Notes: generated by a model from the sequence alone, not told the origin. A DNA stretch of 13,313 nucleotides from Clostridia bacterium (GCA_017395715.1 JAFQNZ010000168.1:1-13313); one strand, 5' to 3'. Shown: positions 1-7,528, counted from the stretch's first letter. Numbers and translations are program-made.

Positions 1-10
1 TATTGTACAT
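1..10 (-). CDS. Start of a gene downstream of tdh (probably 2-amino-3-ketobutyrate CoA ligase), cut by window edge
   Basis: On the minus strand an ATG at 10-8 is followed by TAC AAT and then the window ends, so only Met-Tyr-Asn can be read. A strong ribosome binding site, GGGAGG (complement of 20-25), sits 9 nt before the ATG, and the tdh stop codon is 44 nt upstream, so a co-transcribed gene starting here is well supported. The identity is inferred only from context: in many bacteria tdh is paired with kbl, whose product cleaves 2-amino-3-oxobutanoate with CoA to glycine and acetyl-CoA. Nothing in three codons can prove this. Confidence 0.5.
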
Positions 11-54
11 GATAATAGTCCTCCCGTATGTCTAATATTACAGTTTACAGTTGC

Positions 55-1086
55 TTACAGTTCAAGAACGATCTTGCCGCTGTTGCCCGAAAGCATCAGC
101 TCAAAGCCCTTTTCAAATTCATCGAAGGGCAGTCTGTGTGTGATAACATTGCTGATGTCAAGACCGCTTTGGAGCATCGTGGTCATCTTGTGCCAGGTTT
201 CAAACATTTCTCTGCCGTAGATACCCTTGAGCTGGAGGCAACCGAAAACAATCTTGTTCCAGTCAACAACAGTACCGGGATTCTGAATGCCGAGAAGGGC
301 GATCTTACCGCCGTTGATCATGCTGTCGATCATCGAGTTGAGAGCGCGTCCGTTGCCGCTCATTTCAAGACCGATATCAAAGCCTTCCTTCATGCCGAGC
401 TTCTTGCAAACGTCTTCAAGGCTTTCATTCTTGGTGTTGACAGTAACCACATCGGGGCATACCTTCTTGGCAAGCTCAAGACGGTAGTCGATCAGGTCGG
501 TCAGCACCACGTTACGCGCACCGACGTGCTTGCAGATGGCAGCCGCCATGATACCGATAGGACCGGCACCGGTAATGAGAACGTCTTCACCCACCATACC
601 AAAAGAAAGCGCGGTGTGAGTTGCGTTGCCGTAGGGATCGAAGATCGCATACATTTCTTCGGGGATCGAAGGATCGCAAAGCCAAAGATTGGTCAGCGGA
701 ATGCAAGCGTATTCCGCAAAGATACCGGTGCGGTTCACACCAATGCCCTGTGTGTTGGGGCAGAGATGAAGTCTGCCGGCGCGGCAGTTACGGCACTTGC
801 CGCAAACCACATGGCCTTCGCCCGAAACGAGGTCGCCTACCTTAAATGCATTGGTAACACCGTTGATCTCCACGATCTCACCCACCCATTCGTGACCGAT
901 GGTCATAGGGGTCTTGATGGTCTTCTGTGCCCAGTCATTCCATTCATAAATATGTACGTCAGTTCCGCAGATAGCAACCTTGTGGATCTTAACAAGGGCT
1001 TCACCCTCTTTGGGAGTGGGAACGTCAACCATTTCCATCCAAAGTCCGCGCTCGGGGTATTTTTTAACAAGAGCTTTCATTTTCAT
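55..1086 (-). CDS. tdh: L-threonine 3-dehydrogenase (zinc-dependent MDR family)
   Basis: This cytosolic enzyme oxidises L-threonine with NAD+ to 2-amino-3-oxobutanoate, the first step of threonine breakdown to glycine and acetyl-CoA. The 343-aa product has the normal family length. The N-terminal GroES-like domain carries the catalytic zinc ligands Cys40 (AICGTDVHIY), His65 and Glu66 (GHEWVGE), and the structural zinc ligands Cys95, Cys98, Cys101 and Cys109. The Rossmann fold shows GAGPIG at 173-178. Segments such as IFDPYGNATHTALSF and KGIYGREMFETW match bacterial Tdh rather than sorbitol or other polyol dehydrogenases. I chose ATG 1086 because AAAGGA lies about 10 nt upstream; an upstream GTG at 1110 would include that site in the coding region, and ATG 1080 matches the E. 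coli start. It lies 32 nt after the DUF2156 gene, so both are probably co-transcribed. Confidence 0.93.
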   Translation of the reverse strand: MKMKALVKKYPERGLWMEMVDVPTPKEGEALVKIHKVAICGTDVHIYEWNDWAQKTIKTPMTIGHEWVGEIVEINGVTNAFKVGDLVSGEGHVVCGKCRNCRAGRLHLCPNTQGIGVNRTGIFAEYACIPLTNLWLCDPSIPEEMYAIFDPYGNATHTALSFGMVGEDVLITGAGPIGIMAAAICKHVGARNVVLTDLIDYRLELAKKVCPDVVTVNTKNESLEDVCKKLGMKEGFDIGLEMSGNGRALNSMIDSMINGGKIALLGIQNPGTVVDWNKIVFGCLQLKGIYGREMFETWHKMTTMLQSGLDISNVITHRLPFDEFEKGFELMLSGNSGKIVLEL

Positions 1087-1118
1087 AGCAAAATCATCCT
1101 TTCGGCCCACGCCAAAAA

Positions 1119-1982
1119 TTATGTAAAATATTTATCATCGGCATTCTTTACAGAAAGAATGTAGGTGTCATTAAATCCGCAGGGCTGTGCGTCCTGCTTG
1201 TGTATGGCAAGACCCTTTATGCCAAGGTCTTCCTCGCGGTTGATATAAGTCACCGCAGAATCAAGGGTTAAATAAAATTCAAGCTTCATCAAGGTATCCA
1301 CATCGTCACGTAAGGTTTTGGCAATGTGGTTGTCTACCGTGTCATGCGAGATCATACTGTAAAGATTAAAGCCGACAGGCTCGCCGTCAAGAAACAAAAG
1401 GTTTCCGAACAGCGAAAGCTCGTCTAAATGATCAAGCGCTTCCATCGTTTCGTGAAAGTCACCGTTGTCACTTCGTCTTTCCGCCCAAGTCTTTGTAATC
1501 TCTTTGGCAGTCGGCACAAGAGAATAGTCCAGCGGCAGAGATCTGATCTCCCCAAGCCGCCTTGCCTTGTTGACCTTGGCGCGCTGGTAAGTGAACTTCT
1601 TCCCTTTCATCTCGATCTGCTCGGTGCGAAGATAAAGGTACTCGCGCGAGGCTGAGTCAAATTCACTGCAAACCGCACTGCCGAACACCCTCTCGCAAAG
1701 AAGCTTGTCTTCTTCTCTTGCGTAGTGAAATGAAGCATTCGGGTCGTCTTCCCACACAGCCTTCACAAGAGAGAGCACATCCTCCTCTTTACCGCAGGGA
1801 AAAAAGTAACCGCTATTGCTTTTCACCAAAAAAGCGTCACCCCAAAAGCAAACCGAAAGCCCCATTGAGTTACGCCAGAGATACAGCGAAACAAAGGCAT
1901 GGGAAGAGGCCTTGTGGCAATACGCCGCGCGAATGGCATCGATTCTTTCACGCATATCTAATGAAAGCGGAACAAACTCCAT
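1119..1982 (-). CDS. DUF2156 / phosphatidylglycerol lysyltransferase C-terminal-like protein
   Basis: The 287-aa soluble protein belongs to the DUF2156 family, which has a duplicated GNAT-like fold and is related to the aminoacyl-transferring C-terminal domain of MprF. Family signatures are visible: the aromatic LYLWRN early motif (33-38), the YLYLRTEQIEMKGKKF segment (115-130) followed by a basic QRAKVNKARR stretch, the strand pair NLLFLDGEPVGFNLY (194-208), and the C-terminal VTYINREEDLGIKGL (244-258). There are no membrane helices, so it is not a full MprF. Many stand-alone homologues have no known substrate; aminoacyl or acyl transfer is only a family-based guess. The start at ATG 1982 is set by GGGAGG ending 6 nt before it; the longer reading from 2036 would run over the ribosome binding site and the promoter -10. 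It is the first gene of the leftward operon, ahead of tdh. Confidence 0.82.
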   Translation of the reverse strand: MEFVPLSLDMRERIDAIRAAYCHKASSHAFVSLYLWRNSMGLSVCFWGDAFLVKSNSGYFFPCGKEEDVLSLVKAVWEDDPNASFHYAREEDKLLCERVFGSAVCSEFDSASREYLYLRTEQIEMKGKKFTYQRAKVNKARRLGEIRSLPLDYSLVPTAKEITKTWAERRSDNGDFHETMEALDHLDELSLFGNLLFLDGEPVGFNLYSMISHDTVDNHIAKTLRDDVDTLMKLEFYLTLDSAVTYINREEDLGIKGLAIHKQDAQPCGFNDTYILSVKNADDKYFT

Positions 1983-2016
1983 ACCATGCCTCCCGATCAT
2001 CCTTGATTTCCTACCT

Positions 2017-2045
2017 ATTGTATCACAAATTTTCATCCATGTCTA
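2017..2045 (-). promoter_or_regulatory. Promoter of the DUF2156-tdh operon
   Basis: On the minus strand, TAGACA (complement of 2040-2045) is separated by 17 nt from TACAAT (complement of 2017-2022). A TGA directly before the hexamer gives an extended -10 (TGnTACAAT). The predicted transcript would start near 2010, leaving a leader of about 28 nt before ATG 1982. A perfect TTGACA further upstream (complement of 2089-2094) is 20 nt from a TATAAT and is less well spaced. Confidence 0.7.
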
Positions 2046-2109
2046 TAATCAAAAACAAAAAATTATATTTTTCTCTCAGTTTTTTCTTGTCAAAATAGAA
2101 CAAAAGTGA

Positions 2110-2142
2110 GTTGCATCGCCGCAACGGAGGATATCATCCTCC
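2110..2142. repeat. Two adjacent small palindromes in the divergent spacer
   Basis: GTTGC (2110-2114) and GCAAC (2121-2125) form a 5-bp inverted repeat around a 6-nt loop. It abuts a perfect 7-bp inverted repeat GGAGGAT (2126-2132) / ATCCTCC (2136-2142) with a 3-nt spacer. The pair sits between the two divergent promoters and overlaps neither -35 element. It resembles the short palindromic units scattered between genes in clostridial genomes, but an operator for a dimeric regulator is also possible. Copy number cannot be judged from one window. Confidence 0.55.
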
Positions 2143-2176
2143 CCTACTGCGTATGTATCTCTCTTCAAAAAAACTC

Positions 2177-2205
2177 TTGCATTTTTTTCAAAAAACTGTT
2201 ACAAT
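2177..2205 (+). promoter_or_regulatory. Promoter of tex
   Basis: TTGCAT at 2177-2182 and TACAAT at 2200-2205 are separated by exactly 17 nt, and TGT directly before the -10 makes it an extended -10 element. The spacer is nearly all T and A tracts. Transcription should begin near 2212, about 33 nt before the tex ATG, with GAGGT at 2232-2236 as the ribosome binding site. Confidence 0.78.
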
Positions 2206-2244
2206 AGAAGAACGAATACACTTTCCCCTACGAGGTACAGACAC

Positions 2245-4401
2245 ATGAACATTATCGCAAAAATTGCCGAGGAACTCGGCATCAAAACATGGCAGGTCGA
2301 AGCCGCCGTCGGACTCATCGACGATGGCAACACCATTCCTTTCATCGCCCGTTACCGCAAGGAAGCGCACGGCTCACTCGATGACCAGGTGCTCCGCGCC
2401 CTTGCCGACCGCCTGCAATATCTGCGCAATCTTGACGAAACACGCGAAAAGGTGCGTGCTTCGATCGAAGAGCAAGGCAAAATGACCGAGGAGCTTGCCG
2501 CCGCCCTTGATGCTGCCGCAACCCTTACCGAAATCGAAGATATTTACCGTCCCTTCAGACCCAAACGCAAGACCCGCGCCTCGGTTGCCAAAGCCAAGGG
2601 ACTTGAGCCGCTCGCTCTCGCGATATACGAACAAAAGAAAGACAGCAAAGCGCCCATCGAACTTGCCGCCGACTATATCAACGAAGAACTCGGCGTTGCC
2701 ACCGCAGAGGAAGCGCTTCAGGGTGCATCCGACATCATTGCCGAAATGATATCCGACGATGCCGAACTCCGCAAGCGTCTGCGCTACGTCGCCTTTATGA
2801 ACGGTCAGCTGACATCCAAAGCCGCTGAAGAAGACGTGGGCGTGTATGAAACCTACGCCGATTACAGCGAACGCACCGACAAGATCGCAGGCCACCGCGT
2901 GCTTGCCGTCAACCGCGGCGAAAAAGAAGGCAAACTCAAGGTCAGCCTTGCCTTTGACCGCGCCAAAGCCATGAACATCGTCTTCTCCTGCCACGTCAAA
3001 GACGGCTCGCTCTCTACCGACACAGTCATTGCCGCCGCCAACGACGCGTATGATAGATTGATCTTCCCCTCGATTGAGCGCGAGATACGCAACACCCTGA
3101 CCGATACCGCTTGCGAAAGCGCCATGAAGGTCTTCTCGGTCAATCTCCGCAACCTTTTGATGCAACCTCCCGTAAAAGGCAAGGTTGCCCTCGGTCTTGA
3201 CCCCGGCTACCGCACAGGCTGTAAAGTCGCCGTGGTGGATGCCACAGGCAAGGTTCTCGATACCGGCGTTATCTTCCCGGTTGAGCAGTTCGGTAAAGTC
3301 GCGCAGGCAAAGGTCACCATCAAGAGCCTCATCGCCAAGCACAAGGTTGACGTCATCGCCATCGGCAACGGCACCGCCTCGCACGAAACCGAAGTGTTTG
3401 CCGCAAATGTCATCCGCGAGATCGACCGCAAGGTCGCTTACATGGTGGTCAGCGAAGCAGGCGCTTCTGTCTATTCCGCATCCAAACTTGCCGCCGAGGA
3501 ATTTCCCGATTATGACGTTTCGCTCCGTTCTGCCGTTTCGATTGCGCGCCGTATGCAAGACCCGCTTGCCGAGCTTGTCAAGATCGACCCCAAAGCGATC
3601 GGCGTGGGTCAGTATCAGCACGATATGCCCGAAGCCAGACTCTCCGAAGCCCTCTCGGGCGTGGTCGAGGACTGCGTGAACACGGTCGGCGTTGACTTGA
3701 ACACCGCCTCGGTTCAGCTTCTCTCGCGCGTGTCGGGTATCAACGCAGGCATTGCCAAAAATATCGTTGCCTACCGTCAGGAAAACGGCGCGTTCTCTCA
3801 AAGAAGCCAGCTTCTCAAAGTGCCAAAACTTGGCCCGAAAGCCTTCCAACAGTGCGCAGGCTTCCTCCGTATTCCCGAAGGCAAGAATTATTTTGATAAC
3901 ACTTCAGTCCACCCCGAAAGCTACGCCGCCGCCAAGACCTTGCTTGCCGAATGCGGCTATACCGAAAGCGATCTTAAAAAAGCAAACTTCTCCGACATTG
4001 ATGAAAGAGTTGCCGCCAAGGGAGAAAATGCCCTTGCCGAAACACTCGGCGTGGGTCTTCCCACCCTCAAGGACATCATCACCGAACTCAAGCGCCCGGG
4101 ACGCGACCCGCGTGATGAGCTGCCCGCGCCCATGCTCCGCACCGACATCATGTCGCTTGAAGATTTGACCCCCGGCATGGAGCTGACAGGTACGGTCAGA
4201 AACGTCATCGACTTCGGCGCATTTGTCGATATCGGCGTGCACGAAGACGGACTTGTGCATATCTCGCAGATCTCCTCGCGTTTCATTAAGCACCCCTCCG
4301 AAGCCTTGAAGGTGGGCGACATCGTCAAGGTATGGGTACTTGCCGTGGATGTCAAGAAAAAGCGCATTTCCCTCACCATGAAACAACCCAAACAGCAGTA
4401 A
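2245..4401 (+). CDS. tex: Tex, transcription accessory protein with S1 RNA-binding domain
   Basis: Tex (YhgF in E. coli) is a conserved cytosolic nucleic-acid-binding protein related to eukaryotic Spt6 and linked to transcription. The 718-aa product has the full family length and domain order. An N-terminal helical Tex region includes IPFIARYRKE (31-40) and IEDIYRPFRPKRKTRA (97-112). A YqgF/RNase H-like domain begins near 313 with LGLDPGYRTGCKVAVVD (316-332). A helix-hairpin-helix region spans about 485-553 (SRVSGINAGIAKNIVAYR, then VPKLGPKAFQQCAGFLRI). A C-terminal S1 domain covers about 645-713 (GMELTGTVRNVIDFGAFVDI, VHISQIS, KKRISLTMK). ATG 2245 follows GAGGT by 8 nt and matches the usual MNIIAKIAEELG-type N-terminus. 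It has its own promoter and is probably co-transcribed with the HTH gene 49 nt downstream. Nothing is missing or broken. Confidence 0.97.
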   Translation: MNIIAKIAEELGIKTWQVEAAVGLIDDGNTIPFIARYRKEAHGSLDDQVLRALADRLQYLRNLDETREKVRASIEEQGKMTEELAAALDAAATLTEIEDIYRPFRPKRKTRASVAKAKGLEPLALAIYEQKKDSKAPIELAADYINEELGVATAEEALQGASDIIAEMISDDAELRKRLRYVAFMNGQLTSKAAEEDVGVYETYADYSERTDKIAGHRVLAVNRGEKEGKLKVSLAFDRAKAMNIVFSCHVKDGSLSTDTVIAAANDAYDRLIFPSIEREIRNTLTDTACESAMKVFSVNLRNLLMQPPVKGKVALGLDPGYRTGCKVAVVDATGKVLDTGVIFPVEQFGKVAQAKVTIKSLIAKHKVDVIAIGNGTASHETEVFAANVIREIDRKVAYMVVSEAGASVYSASKLAAEEFPDYDVSLRSAVSIARRMQDPLAELVKIDPKAIGVGQYQHDMPEARLSEALSGVVEDCVNTVGVDLNTASVQLLSRVSGINAGIAKNIVAYRQENGAFSQRSQLLKVPKLGPKAFQQCAGFLRIPEGKNYFDNTSVHPESYAAAKTLLAECGYTESDLKKANFSDIDERVAAKGENALAETLGVGLPTLKDIITELKRPGRDPRDELPAPMLRTDIMSLEDLTPGMELTGTVRNVIDFGAFVDIGVHEDGLVHISQISSRFIKHPSEALKVGDIVKVWVLAVDVKKKRISLTMKQPKQQ

Positions 4402-4418
4402 ATTCGCCCAGAAAGGCA

Positions 4419-4438
4419 GACTTTCGTAAACGAAAGTC
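4419..4438 (+). promoter_or_regulatory. Perfect 8-bp hairpin directly before the HTH gene
   Basis: GACTTTCG (4419-4426) pairs without mismatch with CGAAAGTC (4431-4438) around a TAAA tetraloop. The downstream gene's ribosome binding site GGTGA begins only 2 nt after the stem, and a T5 run follows at 4446-4450. As a terminator it is imperfect, because 7 nt separate stem and T run. It may partly attenuate transcription, protect an mRNA end after processing, or shape access to the ribosome binding site. Confidence 0.5.
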
Positions 4439-4450
4439 ACGGTGATTTTT

Positions 4451-5185
4451 ATGGAACAGATGACCTTAGCAGAGCGCCTTGCCGCGCTTCGCAAACAAGC
4501 AAAGCTTTCACAGGCAGACGTTGCAGAAAAACTCTCTCTCAGCCGTCAGGCTGTCAGCAAATGGGAGTCGGGCAAAGGGCTTCCCTCGCTCATCGCCTAT
4601 TCTGTGCTTTCCTCCCTCTACGGTATTTCGGTGGATATGATTCTTTCGGGCAAAGAAGCCGAAGACGATCACACCTTGCCCAAGCTGAAGAACCAACAAT
4701 TCCATGAGGCTCTGCGCGAGGCAAGACGTCACCGCAAGATCTCGCAGGAATCGCTCGCCCAAAGTCTTTCGGTCAGCCATCAGTCGGTCAGCAAGTGGGA
4801 ATCGGGCAAAGCCGAACCGGATGCCGACCATCTCATTGCCTTGGCAGAGCTTTTGAAGGTCTCGCTCTCACAGCTTTTGCCGAGTGCCGACACACAGCCG
4901 CCTGTGCCCCCAAAAGAGCTTCCCAAGAAAGCACCCGCCAAAAAGCCAATCAAAAAGGAAACACCCGTACAGGTCGAACAGCCAGTCGAAAAGCCGATCG
5001 AAACACCCAAAGCACCCGAAGTACCTGTACCGAAAAAGACCCCTGTACCGCAGCCCAAACTCCAAACGGCAAAGCCCGAGCCTGTCAGCCGCCGCCAGCT
5101 TTTGCAAGAGCGCGTCCGCCTCGCAGGGCAAAAAGAAAGAGCGGCAAAAGCCGCCCTCTCAAGATCGGGTGTAAAAAAGAAATAA
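4451..5185 (+). CDS. Tandem Cro/C1-type HTH regulator with proline/lysine-rich tail
   Basis: The 244-aa protein contains two complete XRE-family helix-turn-helix domains. The first spans about residues 6-62 (LSQADVAEKLSLSRQAVSKW) and the second about 84-140 (ISQESLAQSLSVSHQSVSKW). Both end in the same VSKWESGK turn, and the DNA of the two motifs is also closely similar, so the protein arose by domain duplication. Residues 146-215 are a low-complexity Pro/Lys/Val/Gln stretch (PKKAPAKKPIKKETPVQVEQ), and 216-244 is strongly basic and helical. There is no ligand-binding, protease or membrane domain. A DNA-binding role is secure for the fold; targets are unknown. The start at ATG 4451 is favoured over GTG 4442 because GGTGA at 4441-4445 is well placed; ATG 4460 is possible. 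It follows tex by 49 nt and is probably in the same transcript. Confidence 0.85.
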   Translation: MEQMTLAERLAALRKQAKLSQADVAEKLSLSRQAVSKWESGKGLPSLIAYSVLSSLYGISVDMILSGKEAEDDHTLPKLKNQQFHEALREARRHRKISQESLAQSLSVSHQSVSKWESGKAEPDADHLIALAELLKVSLSQLLPSADTQPPVPPKELPKKAPAKKPIKKETPVQVEQPVEKPIETPKAPEVPVPKKTPVPQPKLQTAKPEPVSRRQLLQERVRLAGQKERAAKAALSRSGVKKK

Positions 5186-5220
5186 TGAAAAAGGGCTTCA
5201 AATCGAAGCCCCTTTTCATT
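5184..5220. terminator. Bidirectional terminator between convergent genes
   Basis: Arms AATGAAAA and GGGCTTC on the left pair with GAAGCCC and TTTTCATT on the right, a 15-bp stem with one A/C mismatch and an AAATC loop. It overlaps the last bases of the HTH gene stop codon and lies 28 nt from the end of the GLUG-protein gene. T-rich DNA follows on the minus strand, where the exit sequence contains TTTCTTTTTT. On the plus strand the U tract lies within the stem arm (CCCCTTTTCATT). Confidence 0.8.
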
Positions 5221-5248
5221 ACTCGAGTACCTGCACAGCGGATATCAC

Positions 5249-7528
5249 TTATCCAACCGTTACATCGGTTGCCGCAAGCTCTCCGCTTACCAAAGGCAGA
5301 CCGTTTGCCAATGTTACAGTTACCGTATCCCAAGCATCTGCAGGAACGCCTGTAACAACCAAACCGAAGAGGAGGCATCCGTCCGCTGCTACATACGTGT
5401 TGCCTGCTGCAGTTGCGGAACGGTAAATATCCAGTTCCGTAAGAATATCCTTGGTAGCACTTGCAACAACTTCCCCACCCTTGGTAAAGGTGAGAATCAT
5501 ATCCACATTATCATACTCCGCAAACTTTTTGATGTCAGCCGCAATGATAAAGCGGTAGTCGGTAGTACCTTCCGCCCCAGCTCTTGCGGAAACAAATGCA
5601 GAAAAGTCATCGGAATCAATTGTGTATGCGTTGGAAGATCCTTTTTCGATTTTACCATTGCTGAAAGCGGAAACATTGTACACACAGCTATCAAGATTTG
5701 CGTTGCCCGCAATATCTTTTGCAAGAAAAGGATCTGCCGTTGCAACTGTATCCTTGCCAAGCGTAATTGTACCTTTCATTGTACCGCTTGCCCTAAAAGT
5801 AGACTGTGCGTTACTGTCTTTATCGTTAATACCGACCATACCGCCTACAAATACGTTGCCTGCCGTGGTATTAACGGTAATCACACCTTCATTGGTAAAG
5901 CCTGTCACATTGGTAAGCGCATTCTTCACCTTACCAATCAGGGCACCAACGTACAGTTCCTTGTTTTCAAACGCGCCGTCAACGGTAAGAGTACCGGTGA
6001 AACTGCAGTTGGTGAAAGAAACGTTCTTTTGTCCTGCATTGATGTAACCAACCATACCGCCGATAGCGCCGTTGCTGCCGGGATGATCAATCGCTGTGAT
6101 ATTACCCGCATAGGTAACGTTGCTGAAAGACACGTCCTTGGCATAGCCAACGATACCGCCCGCGTTCAGATCGGTTGCATAGGTCTTGATATCCACGTAA
6201 CAGGAAACGTTTTCAAACTTTGCGCCATCGGTTGCTTCTTGAGCAATGGCAGCTGCTTTTCTGCGGATATCCTTGCCGGGATTCTCGGTAATTTTGAGTT
6301 CAGTTTCATCCTTGGTAGAATAGTCGATCGTTCCTTCAAGAATCAAGTTCTTAACCGTACCGCCGGCAATTTTCTCAAAGAGGGGATTGGTGATACCGAA
6401 AAGAGCACATTGCTGACTTCCGTTAGATTCAAGCAAACCTGTAAAGGCGCCTTTGGTGTAAGTGGGCATATTTTCGGGAAGCTGGAGGTCACCGTTTACC
6501 TTAACGGTTGCGTTGGGGTTCATGTGAGCAAACACCATAGCAAGACCTTCACCGTCATTGGCAAGATAGCTGTCAGTGCCCATCAAACCCGCGCCGGTGC
6601 ACTGCTGAAGACCGCCGCCGCAGAAAAGAGGTCTTGACGCATTCACGCCCGAGCCGAGTGTGTGCGAACCTGCAACCAAAGAACCGGTGATAGAGGAAAT
6701 TCCGTTTGCCATATAGCCGGAAATACCGCCAAAGCTGTATCTGGCAGTGGCTATATTCAAAGTGATGGTACCATCGTTGAGCGCACGACTTACGTCGTTA
6801 ACCCCGCCTTCCGCACAGCCGAGAATAGAGGCGACGTAAATAAGACCCTCGGAATCACCGTCAACTGTGATGGTAGCGGTTTTGGCAAAAGTACAGTCCT
6901 GATAAAGGTTGACACCGCCGTCATTGAAAGCATAAGCGACAATACCGGCGACAAAAGCGCCGGGGGCAATGTCAACGTTTCTGCAGGTTACGTGAAGATT
7001 ACCTGCATAAGTAAGCTTGGTAAGGGTAGCCATTTCAGCGTAACCGACAATACCGCCTGCATTCGCATTGTATGCCGAAATAGAGATATCAACGTTCGAA
7101 ATAACGTTTTGAATTTCAGCTCCGCCTATGGCTTCTTTGGCAACAGAACCGATTTTGCGTCCGGCTTCATTGCTTGTTTCGTTATCTTCTGTCACAACGT
7201 TGATAAAACCGTTAAGCGTTACGTTTTTAACAACACCGCCGTCAATTACGCCGAACAGAGCTTCAGTAAGTCCGGAAATCGCATGACCCTTACCGTCAAA
7301 AGTACCGGTAAAGTTAGCGGGGAAGCTGACATTTCCCAGCGTTCCAAGGTCAATGTCACCGGTTAATTCAAAAGTCGCGCCTGCATTGGCTGCAACCATT
7401 TTGGTGCGAAACTCTTCTGCGTTGGAAATGGTAATAGGAGCTTCTGCGTTGACAACAAAGCCAATCACAAAAAGAGAAACCACAACAAGCACAGCAAGAA
7501 GCACCGAAAGATGTTTTACTGTTTTCAT
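5249..7528 (-). CDS. Exported GLUG-repeat protein (large secreted beta-solenoid-type protein)
   Basis: The 759-aa product starts with a clear signal peptide: MKTVKH, a hydrophobic core at about 7-25, and a VNAEA cleavage region near 26-30. The body has two long tandem modules, about 31-305 and 330-625. Each contains GLUG-type repeats such as NAGGIVGYAEMATLTKLTYAGN (parts of 155-177) and its counterpart NAGGIVGYAKDVSFSNVTYAGN (455-476), plus FVAGIVAYA, GGISGYM and GGMVGI. The first module opens with FTGTFDGKGHAISGL (73-87), the classic lead-in of this class; the second has lost the DGKGH core. Residues about 650-759 form a separate domain (TTDYRFIIAADIKKF, VTGVPADAWDTVTVTLA) like C-terminal domains of other clostridial secreted proteins. 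There is no LPXTG, S-layer-homology or dockerin signal, so attachment is unexplained. ATG 7528 follows AAGGA by 5-6 nt; ATG 7591 would place the signal peptide internally. An adhesin or surface role is inferred only. Confidence 0.85.
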   Translation of the reverse strand: MKTVKHLSVLLAVLVVVSLFVIGFVVNAEAPITISNAEEFRTKMVAANAGATFELTGDIDLGTLGNVSFPANFTGTFDGKGHAISGLTEALFGVIDGGVVKNVTLNGFINVVTEDNETSNEAGRKIGSVAKEAIGGAEIQNVISNVDISISAYNANAGGIVGYAEMATLTKLTYAGNLHVTCRNVDIAPGAFVAGIVAYAFNDGGVNLYQDCTFAKTATITVDGDSEGLIYVASILGCAEGGVNDVSRALNDGTITLNIATARYSFGGISGYMANGISSITGSLVAGSHTLGSGVNASRPLFCGGGLQQCTGAGLMGTDSYLANDGEGLAMVFAHMNPNATVKVNGDLQLPENMPTYTKGAFTGLLESNGSQQCALFGITNPLFEKIAGGTVKNLILEGTIDYSTKDETELKITENPGKDIRRKAAAIAQEATDGAKFENVSCYVDIKTYATDLNAGGIVGYAKDVSFSNVTYAGNITAIDHPGSNGAIGGMVGYINAGQKNVSFTNCSFTGTLTVDGAFENKELYVGALIGKVKNALTNVTGFTNEGVITVNTTAGNVFVGGMVGINDKDSNAQSTFRASGTMKGTITLGKDTVATADPFLAKDIAGNANLDSCVYNVSAFSNGKIEKGSSNAYTIDSDDFSAFVSARAGAEGTTDYRFIIAADIKKFAEYDNVDMILTFTKGGEVVASATKDILTELDIYRSATAAGNTYVAADGCLLFGLVVTGVPADAWDTVTVTLANGLPLVSGELAATDVTVG

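Noticed and set aside
28..1164. Long rightward open frame opposite tdh (378 codons)
   Set aside because: It is antisense to a gene with complete family motifs, has no plausible start signal, and its composition (many His, Ala, Val) is that of a codon-bias shadow.
2056..2094. TTGACA and TATAAT pair on the minus strand as an alternative promoter for the DUF2156 operon
   Set aside because: The spacing is 20 nt, too long for good sigma-A use; the promoter at 2017-2045 has 17-nt spacing and an extended -10.
1816..2109. Rightward frame of 97 codons crossing the DUF2156 start and promoter
   Set aside because: It overlaps a real gene and its promoter on the other strand, lacks a ribosome binding site, and becomes A/T low-complexity at its end.
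2374..3849. Long leftward open frame opposite tex (491 codons)
   Set aside because: Tex is intact and full length across the whole span; the antisense frame stays open through codon bias and shows no domain or ribosome binding site.
4930..5090. Proline/lysine-rich coding stretch as a frameshift or a separate TonB-like gene
   Set aside because: The frame is continuous with both HTH domains, there is no internal start with a ribosome binding site, and the stretch is short low-complexity linker sequence.
6029..7366. Two rightward frames (202 and 234 codons) opposite the GLUG gene
   Set aside because: Both are antisense to the repeat regions of a gene with signal peptide, promoter and leader; they have no motifs of their own.
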